Under the pieces are notes generated by a model. That model did no database searches. It was given only the letters and a program-made list of their open reading frames with translations, and was not told where the DNA came from. From NCBI GenBank assembly GCA_025517465.1, contig JAOPKE010000004.1, positions 262,165 through 326,164 on the forward strand: a stretch of DNA of 64,000 nt, read 5' to 3'. Made by a program: the position numbers and the translations under genes. The stretch comes from Halobacteria archaeon HArc-gm2. GTDB lineage: Archaea; Halobacteriota; Halobacteria; Halobacteriales; Haloarculaceae. This document shows positions 50,963 through 58,957 of the stretch, piece after piece (the stretch's first letter is position 1; each line of letters starts with the position of its first letter).

Positions 50963-53900
50963 ATGCACATCAAAGAGCTCGTCCTTGACAACTTCAAGAG
51001 TTTCGGCCGGAAGACGCGGATTCCGTTCTACGAGGATTTCACCGTCGTCACCGGACCGAACGGGTCGGGGAAGTCGAACATCATCGACTCCGTCCTGTTC
51101 GCGCTGGGCCTGGCCCGCACGTCGGGCATCCGGGCCGAGAAGCTGACTGACCTCATCTACAACCCGCGGGACGCCGAGGACGAGGACGACTTCGGCGGCG
51201 AACGCGAGGCCAGCGTCGAGGTCATCCTCGACAACACTGACCGCAAGCTCCAGCGCTCGCAGGTGATCAACGCCGCCGGGACGGAAGACGTTGGAAACGT
51301 CGACGAGATATCGATCCGCCGGCGCGTGAAACAGACCGAAGACAACTACTACTCTTACTACTATATCAACGGCCGCTCGGTCAACCTCTCCGACATCCAG
51401 GACCTGCTGTCTCAGGCGGGCGTCACGCCCGAGGGGTACAACGTCGTGATGCAGGGCGACGTCACCGAGATCATCAACATGACGCCGGGTGCCCGCCGGG
51501 CGATCATCGACGAGATCGCCGGCGTCGCCGAGTTCGACCAGAAGAAGGAAGCGGCCTTCGAGGAACTCGAGGTCGTTCAGGAACGCATCGACGAGGCCGA
51601 ACTACGGATCGAGGAGAAGCAGAACCGTCTCGACCAGCTCGAAGACGAACGGGAGACCGCTCTCGAATACCAGAGCCTTCGCGAGGAGAAAGAGGAGTAC
51701 GAAGGCTACCGCAAGGCGGCCGAACTCGAAGACAAGCGCGAGGAACTCGAGGAGATCGAATCGGAGATCGACGAGCTCGAAGACGAACTCGCCGAACTCC
51801 AGGAGGAGCTCGACCAGCGCCAGGGCACCGTCGTCCGCCTGGAAGAGGACCTGGAAGACCTGAACGCGGAGATCGAACGCAAGGGCGAGGACGAACAGCT
51901 CGCCATCAAGCGAGAGATCGAGGAGATCAAGGGCGACATCTCCCGGCTCGAGGACAAGATCGAGACCGCCGAGGAGAAGGTCGAAGACGCCGAGAACACC
52001 CGCCGGCAGGCGTTCGTCCAGATCGACCGCAAGCAGGAGACCATCGACGACCTGGAGAGCGACATCCGCGAGCGCAAGGTCGAGAAGTCCAACGTCAAGG
52101 CGGAGATCCAGGAGAAGGAAGCCGAACTCGAGGAGGTCCAGCAGCGGATCGACGAGGTCGGCGACGAGTTCGAGGAGGTCAAGAACGAACTCGAATCGAA
52201 GCGCGCCGACCTCGAGGAAGCCAAGTCCGAGAAGAACGACCTCCAGCGCGAACAGGACCGCCTCATCGACGAGGCCCGGCGCCGCTCGAACGAGCAGCGT
52301 GAGAAGCGCGAGGCCATCGAGGAGGCCGAGGCCGAGATCCCCGACCTGGAATCGGAGATTGGCGACCTGGAGAACGAACTGGAGAAGGCCGAGAAGAACA
52401 AGCAGACCATCACCGGCGTCGTCGAGGACCTCAAGAGCGAGAAGCAGGAGCTCCAGTCCAGAATCGACGACCTGGAGGACGACATCTCCGCCAAGCAGCA
52501 GGAGTACGCGGAACTCGAAGCCCGCGCAGGCCAGGACGGCGACTCCTCGTACGGCCGCGCGGTCACGTCCATCCTCAACGCCGGTATCGAGGGCGTCCAC
52601 GGCACCGTCGGCCAGCTGGGTGGCGTCGACCCGGACTACGCCACCGCGTGTGAGACCGCCGCGGGCGGCCGACTCGCCCACGTCGTCGTCGACGACGACA
52701 CCGTCGGCCAGCGTGGTATCGAGTACCTGAAATCCAAGGGCGCCGGCCGCGCGACCTTCCTGCCCATCACGGAGATGCACCAGCGCGGGCTGGGCAACCT
52801 GCCCGACAAGGACGGCGTCGTCGACTTCGCGTACAACCTCGTCGACTTCGACCCCGAGTACGCGGGCGTGTTCTCCTACGTGCTCGGCGACACCGTCGTC
52901 GTCGACGACATCGAGACGGCCCGGGACATGATGGGCCAGTTCAGGCTCGTCACGCTGGACGGCGACCTCGTCGAGAAGTCCGGCGCCATGACCGGTGGTT
53001 CTTCCTCCGGAACTCGCTACTCCTTCTCCGGCGGCCAGGGCAAACTCGAACGCGTCGCGAAGAAGATCAACGACCTCGAGGACGAGCGCAAGGCGGTCCG
53101 CGAGGAACTCCGCGACGTCGAGGGCCGCCTCGACGACGCCCGCGACCGGCAGGCCGACGCGGCCGACCAGGTCCGCGAGATCGAGGCCGACGTCGAGCGC
53201 AAGGAGACGGCCATCGAGGACGCGGAAGAGAAGATCCAGCGTCTCGAAGACGAACTCGCAGAGATCGAGGAAGAGCGCGAGGCCGTCTCCGACGAGATGG
53301 ACGAACTCGAGGCCGAGATCTCGGAGAAGGACGAGACCATCGCCGGGCTGAACGCCGACATCGAGGAGCTCGAGGCGGAGGTCGCCGACTCCGACCTCCC
53401 GGACCTCACCGACCAGAAGGACCGGATCAACGCCGAGATCGACCAGCTGGAGGACCGCCAGGACGACCTCGACGCCGACCTGAACGAACTCAACCTGGAG
53501 AAACAGTACGCGGAGGACGCCATCGACGACCTCCACGACGACATCGAGACGGCCCAGAACCGGAAGGCCGACGCCCAGGAGCACATTGCCGAGTTCGAAT
53601 CCGAAATCGAGGACCACCGCGAGAAAAAGTCCGAGAAGGAGGCCGAAGTCGAGGAACTCGAAGCAGAGCTGGCAGACCTCAAGGACGAGCGTGAGGATCT
53701 GCGCGAGGAACTCCAGGAGGCCAAGGAGGCCCGCGACGAACAGCAATCGGAAGTCAGCGACGTCGAGCGCGACCTCGACGACGCCCGCGAGGAGGAAGAG
53801 CGCCTGGACTGGGAGATCGAGGAGCTCGAGGCCCAGGTCGGCGACTACGACCCGGAGGACGTCCCCGACCACGACACGGTCCAGTCCGAAATCGACCGGC

Positions 53901-54556
53901 TCGAAGGCGAGATGGAGAAGCTGGAGCCGGTCAACATGCGCGCCATCGAGGAGTACGACAGCGTCGCCGAGGACCTGGGCGAACTCGAGGACAAGAAGGA
54001 GACGCTCGTCGAGGAGGCCGAAGAGATCCGGAACCGGATCGAGACCTACGAGGCCCGGAAGAAGGAGACGTTCATGGAGTCCTACGACGCCATCGACGAG
54101 AACTTCCAGGACATCTTCGAGCGCCTCTCCGACGGGGAAGGACGGCTCTTCCTCGAGAACGAGGCGGACCCCTTCGACGGCGGCCTGACGATGAAGGCCC
54201 AGCCCGGCGACAAGCCGATCCAGCGCCTCAACGCGATGTCCGGCGGCGAGAAGTCGCTGACCGCGCTGGCCTTTATTTTCGCCATCCAGCGCCACAACCC
54301 CGCCCCGTTCTACGCGCTGGACGAGGTCGACGCCTTCCTCGACGCCGCCAACGCCGAGCGCGTCGGCGAGATGGTCGACGAGCTGGCCGGTCAGGCGCAG
54401 TTCGTCGTCGTCTCCCACCGCTCGGCCCTGCTCGACCGCTCCGAGCGCGCCATCGGGGTGACGATGCAGGACAACAACATCAGCGCCGTCACCGGAATCG
54501 ACCTCTCCGGCGACGTTGATATCGACGGTGACGGGGAGGTGCCAGCGGATGATTGA
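50963..54556 (+). CDS. smc: Chromosome segregation protein Smc
   Basis: A 1197-residue Smc. The N-terminal head has Walker A GPNGSGKSN near residues 32-40 and the QGDVTEIINMTP Q-loop region. Coiled-coil arms span about 165-500 and 680-1020. The hinge is about 505-670 (GIEGVHGTVGQLGGVD, GGRLAHVVVDDD, ending MTGGSSSGTRYSFSGG). The C-terminal head has the signature LNAMSGGEKSLTALAF and Walker B FYALDEVDAFLD. It forms a dimer that organises and segregates DNA. ScpA overlaps its end by 8 bases. No ScpB gene is seen. Confidence 0.97.
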   Translation: MHIKELVLDNFKSFGRKTRIPFYEDFTVVTGPNGSGKSNIIDSVLFALGLARTSGIRAEKLTDLIYNPRDAEDEDDFGGEREASVEVILDNTDRKLQRSQVINAAGTEDVGNVDEISIRRRVKQTEDNYYSYYYINGRSVNLSDIQDLLSQAGVTPEGYNVVMQGDVTEIINMTPGARRAIIDEIAGVAEFDQKKEAAFEELEVVQERIDEAELRIEEKQNRLDQLEDERETALEYQSLREEKEEYEGYRKAAELEDKREELEEIESEIDELEDELAELQEELDQRQGTVVRLEEDLEDLNAEIERKGEDEQLAIKREIEEIKGDISRLEDKIETAEEKVEDAENTRRQAFVQIDRKQETIDDLESDIRERKVEKSNVKAEIQEKEAELEEVQQRIDEVGDEFEEVKNELESKRADLEEAKSEKNDLQREQDRLIDEARRRSNEQREKREAIEEAEAEIPDLESEIGDLENELEKAEKNKQTITGVVEDLKSEKQELQSRIDDLEDDISAKQQEYAELEARAGQDGDSSYGRAVTSILNAGIEGVHGTVGQLGGVDPDYATACETAAGGRLAHVVVDDDTVGQRGIEYLKSKGAGRATFLPITEMHQRGLGNLPDKDGVVDFAYNLVDFDPEYAGVFSYVLGDTVVVDDIETARDMMGQFRLVTLDGDLVEKSGAMTGGSSSGTRYSFSGGQGKLERVAKKINDLEDERKAVREELRDVEGRLDDARDRQADAADQVREIEADVERKETAIEDAEEKIQRLEDELAEIEEEREAVSDEMDELEAEISEKDETIAGLNADIEELEAEVADSDLPDLTDQKDRINAEIDQLEDRQDDLDADLNELNLEKQYAEDAIDDLHDDIETAQNRKADAQEHIAEFESEIEDHREKKSEKEAEVEELEAELADLKDEREDLREELQEAKEARDEQQSEVSDVERDLDDAREEEERLDWEIEELEAQVGDYDPEDVPDHDTVQSEIDRLEGEMEKLEPVNMRAIEEYDSVAEDLGELEDKKETLVEEAEEIRNRIETYEARKKETFMESYDAIDENFQDIFERLSDGEGRLFLENEADPFDGGLTMKAQPGDKPIQRLNAMSGGEKSLTALAFIFAIQRHNPAPFYALDEVDAFLDAANAERVGEMVDELAGQAQFVVVSHRSALLDRSERAIGVTMQDNNISAVTGIDLSGDVDIDGDGEVPADD

Positions 54557-55559
54557 CGATAGCGGGGACGAGGAGAACAGCAAAGACGGTGAGGACCGGA
54601 ACGACGACATCCCGTTGAACATCGCGGGACACGAGGACAGGGAGCCGCCTGGCGGTTCCGATGCGGCAGATCTCTTCGGCGCGAGCGACGACGTCGACGA
54701 GGAGTCTGAAACCACATCGGACGCCGAGAGTATGGCAACAGAGAACGAGGACGCCGAGTCCGACGAGGACGACGACGAGAACGTCGAGCCGGTCGAGGTG
54801 CTCGTCCAGCTGGCGGACGAGGGAGAGATCGACCCGTGGGACATCGACGTCGTGCGGGTGACGGACAAGTTCCTGCACGTCCTCGACGCCCAGGACCTGC
54901 GAACCTCGGGGCGGGCGCTGTTCTACGCCTCGGTCCTCATCCGGATGAAGAGCGACGCGATGCTCACCGAGGACGACGAGGAGGAGGCCGAACAGGTCGA
55001 GCCCTGGGAGCAGGCGATGGGCGAGGACGCGCCCATCGACGAGCCGGACCCCTTCGCCTCGCTCGAACAGGAGATGGACCGGCGGCTCGAACGCCGGCGG
55101 GCGCGCGGGATGCCCCAGACGCTGGACGAGCTGGTGCGGGACCTGCGGGACGCCGAGCGCGAGTCGTGGTGGAAAGAGTCCCGTGAGTACGACACGAGCG
55201 ACTCCCCACAGGGGTTCCAGCGCGGGACCCAGGAACTGGACTACCGGTCGGCCGACGACCTGCGGATGGATGACGAGCCGACGGAGGACGACGTCACCGG
55301 GACGACCCACGCGGAGAACATGGACGACATCATCGACGCCGTCTACGAGGTGCTCCGGGAGCACTACGACGCCGGCCGCGACGAGGTGCTGTACCGTGAA
55401 GTCCACATGGCAGGCGGGTCGCGCGTCGAGACGTATCTCGGCCTGCTCTTCCTCTCCCACCGCGGCCGCGTCCGCCTCCAGCAGGACGAACTGTTCGGCG
55501 ACCTGTGGGTACAGGACCCCGCCGCGCCGACGGGGTCGGAAGAAGCGTTCGCGGACTAA
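54549..55559 (+). CDS. scpA: Segregation and condensation protein A
   Basis: A 336-residue kleisin. Residues 1-85 are disordered and acidic. The ScpA N-terminal helix region contains LADEGEIDPWDIDVVRVTDKFL and GRALFYASVLIRMKSDAML (near 90-140). The C-terminal winged helix holds EVLYREVHMAGGSRVETYLGLLFLSHRGRVRL and bridges to the Smc head. The ATG at 54549 overlaps smc. Together they form the haloarchaeal condensin-like complex. Confidence 0.94.
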   Translation: MIDDSGDEENSKDGEDRNDDIPLNIAGHEDREPPGGSDAADLFGASDDVDEESETTSDAESMATENEDAESDEDDDENVEPVEVLVQLADEGEIDPWDIDVVRVTDKFLHVLDAQDLRTSGRALFYASVLIRMKSDAMLTEDDEEEAEQVEPWEQAMGEDAPIDEPDPFASLEQEMDRRLERRRARGMPQTLDELVRDLRDAERESWWKESREYDTSDSPQGFQRGTQELDYRSADDLRMDDEPTEDDVTGTTHAENMDDIIDAVYEVLREHYDAGRDEVLYREVHMAGGSRVETYLGLLFLSHRGRVRLQQDELFGDLWVQDPAAPTGSEEAFAD

Positions 55560-55637
55560 TATTCCGGTTTTCCCCACCCTCACACCAGTTAGTCGTCGGA
55601 ACGGGAACGGCTATCTACTCCGTGTGCATAGATACCA

Positions 55638-55763
55638 ATGGCCATGACGCCTACGTCAATTCGCGAACGCCTCGAGGAGGTCGGTGACGGGGTCGACCCC
55701 GAGGAGTTCGTCGCAGCGCTCGAGTACGTCCGCGACGACGGTCGGTCCCGCCGTCAGCACTGA
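55638..55763 (+). CDS. Possible 41-residue small protein
   Basis: The frame ATG 55638 to TGA 55763 encodes MAMTPTSIRERLEEVGDG followed by EFVAALEYVRDDGRSRRQH: one predicted helix with charged ends. A TATA-like ctatctac (55611-55618) lies 20-27 nt upstream, matching a leaderless start. It is convergent with the AEC transporter gene by 3 bases. It could be a chance frame, but promoter and composition favour a real microprotein. Confidence 0.45.
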   Translation: MAMTPTSIRERLEEVGDGVDPEEFVAALEYVRDDGRSRRQH

Positions 55764-55766
55764 GAG

Positions 55767-56717
55767 TCAGATCACGACGCCGGACTGGAGAATCGCGACC
55801 AGGGCAGTGACAGTGACGACGCTCGCGACGGTCGTCAGGAACACTGTCGCGCTGACGAACTCGCTGGCGGTGACGCCGTCGGTGTCGCCGCTGAAGGCGC
55901 CGACGAGGATGATCGGTGTCACCGCGGTCGGGCCTGCGAGTAGTAACACGACGACGCGGGCGACGGTGGCGTCGCCGAACCCGACGAGGAGCGCCGCACC
56001 CAGCGCGACCACGGGAGCCACGAGGAGTTTGACCCCGCTCGCGAGCCCAACCGGGCGGAGCGCCCCCTCGACGTCGACGCTGGAGAGCTGGATACCCAGC
56101 ACGACGAGCATCACCGGGATCGACGCGTTCCCGAGCAGTTCGAGCGTCTGCATCACCGTCGAGTCGGTCGGCGGGACGACGCCCAGCCAGCGGGCGGCCA
56201 GCGCGACCACCACGGCGTACACCAGCGGCAGGGTGAACACGCGCTTGACGTTCTCGCGGACGGCGCCCTCGTCACCCCGGGCCGCGACGTAGACGCCGAG
56301 GGTGTATAGCAGGACGCCCTGGACGGCAGTGACGAGGACGGCGACGCTGCGACCGACCTGGCCGAAGGCGAAGTCCGCCAGCGGGATGCCGAAGTTGCCG
56401 ACGTTCGGGAAGATGACTACCATGACGAACGCGCCCAGCAGCGGCTCCGAGCGGCCCGACGCGCGACCGATACCCTCGGCGAGGACGATCATCGCGACCG
56501 AGAAGACGGCGACGACGGCCACGATTTCGAGGATGGTCGACCCGCCCAGGGCCGACGTCGCGAGGCTGTGGAGGACGAGCGCAGGCGCGAGCAGGTACAC
56601 CGTGACCGTGTTGAGCGCGTCCGGCTGGACGCCCTTCACCCGGCCCAGCGCGAAGCCGACGGCGGCGATGGCGATAATCGGGAGGATAGCCGACGCGAAG
56701 ATGCCCAGGAGCGACAC
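55767..56717 (-). CDS. AEC family transporter
   Basis: This 316-residue protein has about 10 transmembrane helices in two halves, starting LGIFASAILPIIAIAAVGFALGR and including PLADFAFGQVG and LELLGNASIPVMLVVLGIQL. The auxin-efflux-carrier family includes PIN-like and malonate/malate permeases; in prokaryotes the substrates are often organic acids. Nothing in the neighbourhood defines its substrate. Confidence 0.9.
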   Translation of the reverse strand: MSLLGIFASAILPIIAIAAVGFALGRVKGVQPDALNTVTVYLLAPALVLHSLATSALGGSTILEIVAVVAVFSVAMIVLAEGIGRASGRSEPLLGAFVMVVIFPNVGNFGIPLADFAFGQVGRSVAVLVTAVQGVLLYTLGVYVAARGDEGAVRENVKRVFTLPLVYAVVVALAARWLGVVPPTDSTVMQTLELLGNASIPVMLVVLGIQLSSVDVEGALRPVGLASGVKLLVAPVVALGAALLVGFGDATVARVVVLLLAGPTAVTPIILVGAFSGDTDGVTASEFVSATVFLTTVASVVTVTALVAILQSGVVI

Positions 56718-56780
56718 GCTCGTGAAGTGCGTGGCGGGGCTAAGAATCCTGTCGAAACCGCACGCGTCGTGTCAGGCCCC

Positions 56781-57473
56781 TCACTCGACGAGTGACCAGC
56801 CGTCGCCGGTCCAGTCGACGACGTCGCGGCGTTCCATCTCGGTCAGGACCTCGCCGAGGCGGTCGGGCTGGGCGATCTCCATCTCGATGCGGTCGACATC
56901 GTGGTACGTCCGGAGCAGGCCGCGGACGGCCTCCTCTTCGAGCACGTCCTGGTCGGCGCGCTCCATCACGCCCTCGACGAGTTCGATCATGTCCTCGATG
57001 AAGTTCCAGGGGTAGACCACCCAGGTCCACTCCTCCAGGTGCTCGCCGACGAAGTCGGGCTGGAACTCGCTGGTGTCGAGCAACTGGAGCGTCGCGGTTC
57101 GCACCTCGCCGCAGTCCCGGTCGGTGACGTACTCGTGGGCCCGGCTGATCGACCCACCGGTGTCGGCGATGTCGTCGATGATCAGGACGTCCTTGCCCTC
57201 GACGGAGCCGGCCGGCATGGGATACCGGACCTGCGCCTCGTCGGCCTTCTGGGCCGTCCCGACATAGTGTTCCATCTTCAGGCTCGTCAGGTCGTCGAGG
57301 CCCAGGAAGTCACACAGGCAGCGCCCGGCGAACCAGCCGCCGCGGGCGAGCGCGACGACGACGTCCGGTTCGAACTCGGCGCGCTTGACCTCGTCCGCGA
57401 CGTCACGGCAGAGCCCGTAGATGTACTCCCAGTTCGTGATGGTACACGAGAAGTCGTCCGGCAGGTCGCTCAT
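56781..57473 (-). CDS. Phosphoribosyltransferase family protein
   Basis: A 230-residue protein. Residues 1-150 carry a type I PRTase fold: VVVALARGGWFAGRCLCDFLG and the PRPP loop DVLIIDDIADTGGS, with YVGTAQK as a flexible loop. The C-terminal 75 residues are a small winged-helix-like addition (DRLGEVLTEMERRDVVDWTGDGWSL). It is a GPT/XPRT-like enzyme or a PRPP-binding regulator; haloarchaeal homologues are often annotated as purine PRTase. The start at 57473 removes an Arg/Ser-rich extension. Confidence 0.85.
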   Translation of the reverse strand: MSDLPDDFSCTITNWEYIYGLCRDVADEVKRAEFEPDVVVALARGGWFAGRCLCDFLGLDDLTSLKMEHYVGTAQKADEAQVRYPMPAGSVEGKDVLIIDDIADTGGSISRAHEYVTDRDCGEVRTATLQLLDTSEFQPDFVGEHLEEWTWVVYPWNFIEDMIELVEGVMERADQDVLEEEAVRGLLRTYHDVDRIEMEIAQPDRLGEVLTEMERRDVVDWTGDGWSLVE

Positions 57474-57570
57474 GTGTTGGTGTGCAACATCGCGGACCTT
57501 CCGTGTTTCGAGTACGTGGATGCGGAGTCGTAGTGGATGCGAATTACGCCCCGGGAGCAGCGACCAATTC

Positions 57571-57691
57571 CGCCAACAACTCGAAAGCCCCGAGTGCCTG
57601 AACTCGGGGGCCTCGCTGCGCGCTTCGCTCACTCCGTTCGCTCCAGTGCTTGCGTCGTCCGCCTTCGTTCAGGCACTCGCCCCTTTCAGTC
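57571..57691 (-). repeat. Structured repeat family R1, copy c
   Basis: On the minus strand it starts GACTGAAAGGGGC and ends GGGGCTTTCGAGTTGTTGG. The perfect 12-bp stem GAGTGCCTGAAC pairs 57667-57678 with 57592-57603. The core reads cgacgcaagcac. It lies head-to-head with copy b, joined by a G/C-rich inverted repeat (cagtcccgccc / gggcgggactg). Confidence 0.85.
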
Positions 57692-57720
57692 CCGCCCGAC
57701 GTAGCAAACCAGGCGGGCGG

Positions 57721-57830
57721 GACTGAAAGGGGCCGGTCGCTCGTGGAGCGAGACGAAGTAAGCACGGCCGAAGGCCGCGCGCAGCGAGTCGGAGCCCACG
57801 AGCGACCGGGGGCTTTCGAGTTGTTGGCGG
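57721..57830 (+). repeat. Structured repeat family R1, copy b
   Basis: It starts GACTGAAAGGGG and ends GGGCTTTCGAGTTGTTGGCGG. A perfect 14-bp stem, CCGGTCGCTCGTGG, joins 57733-57746 to 57796-57809. The core reads cgaagtaagcacg. With copy c it fills most of the 438-base gap between the PRTase and PhzF genes. Confidence 0.85.
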
Positions 57831-57911
57831 TGATCTCCACCACACTCGCAGTACCAGTCACAACACCTAGTCAGGGGAATCGTTTTCACGCGCGTCGGCA
57901 AACCCCAGGCC

Positions 57912-58814
57912 ATGGACACTCGGCAAGCATTATTAGTCGACGCGTTCGCGGACGAGCCGATGGCCGGGAACCCGGCCGGCGTCCTGCCGGACGCGTCCGA
58001 CCTGAGCGAAGACCAGATGCAGGCGATAGCGGGTGAACTCGGGGCCAGCGAGACGGCGTTCGTGGTCCCCTCGGAGGACGCGGATCGACGGCTGCGCTAC
58101 TTCACACCGGAACGGGAGGTGGACCTGTGCGGGCACGCGACGATCGCGGCCCACGCCTACCTGTTCGAGCGGGCCGTCGTCGACGACGGGACCCACACCC
58201 TGGAGACCGAGGCGGGGACCTTCGAGATCGAACTCACCATCGACGGCACCGTGTGGATGGAACAGGCCGACGCAGAAATCGGGCGGGCCGACGTCGACGA
58301 GCAGGAGGCCGCGGACGCGCTGGGCGTCGACGTGGCGTCGCTCCGGGACGTCGGCGCGGACGTCCCCATCGGGAAGGTATCGACCGGCATGCCGTTCCTC
58401 ATGGTGCCGATCAACTACTTCGAACACCTGAGCAACGTGAACCCGGACATGACCGCTATCGAGGATCTGTGCGAGCGAACCGGCTGCGAGGGACTGTACG
58501 CGTTCACGTTCGACACGCTCGACATGGACACGACGGTCCACGCGCGGGCGTTCGTCCCGCTCGCGGGCATCCCGGAAGACCCGGTCACGGGGACGGCCGC
58601 GGGCGCACTCGGCGCCTATCTCCGGCGACACAACGCGATGGACGGGGAGTTCGACGAGATACTCGTCGAGCAGGGCCACTTCCTCGACCGCCCGGGGACG
58701 GTCCGGGTCGAGTCCGACGGGGACGAGGTCCGCGTGGGCGGGCGCGCCGTGACGACCTTCGACGGCGACCTCGTGATCCCCGACGACGACGAGGACGAGA
58801 TAATCGAGGTCTGA
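57912..58814 (+). CDS. PhzF family isomerase/epimerase-like protein
   Basis: A 300-residue protein with the two-domain diaminopimelate-epimerase-like fold. LLVDAFADEPMAGNPAGVLPDA, the catalytic Glu in GASETAFVVP, FTPEREVDLCGHATIAAHAYL and EDPVTGTAAGALGAYL are the family motifs. PhzF itself isomerises a phenazine precursor, but most archaeal members have unknown substrates. There are no other phenazine genes here, so that pathway is not implied. Confidence 0.9.
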   Translation: MDTRQALLVDAFADEPMAGNPAGVLPDASDLSEDQMQAIAGELGASETAFVVPSEDADRRLRYFTPEREVDLCGHATIAAHAYLFERAVVDDGTHTLETEAGTFEIELTIDGTVWMEQADAEIGRADVDEQEAADALGVDVASLRDVGADVPIGKVSTGMPFLMVPINYFEHLSNVNPDMTAIEDLCERTGCEGLYAFTFDTLDMDTTVHARAFVPLAGIPEDPVTGTAAGALGAYLRRHNAMDGEFDEILVEQGHFLDRPGTVRVESDGDEVRVGGRAVTTFDGDLVIPDDDEDEIIEV

Positions 58815-58923
58815 CGGGCGATACCGTGGCGAGCCGTCGACACAGTGACGAGAGAACAGGTCGGAGAAGCGATTGATTCGATTCCGAGTCAGGGGTACTA
58901 GATGGTGCCGGCTTCGACACTAC

Positions 58924-58931
58924 CTTAATAT
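58924..58931 (+). promoter_or_regulatory. TATA box for the PEP synthase gene
   Basis: TTAATATT lies 27-34 nt before the ATG at 58958 within AT-rich sequence. It supports that ATG over the GTG at 58943. Confidence 0.5.
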
Positions 58932-58957
58932 TTGTACATGTAGTGACGAACGAGTAC

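Noticed and set aside
51602-54868. Minus-strand frame of 1088 codons opposite smc
   Set aside because: Leu/Val/Asp-rich mirror of the coiled-coil codons; smc on the plus strand is certain.
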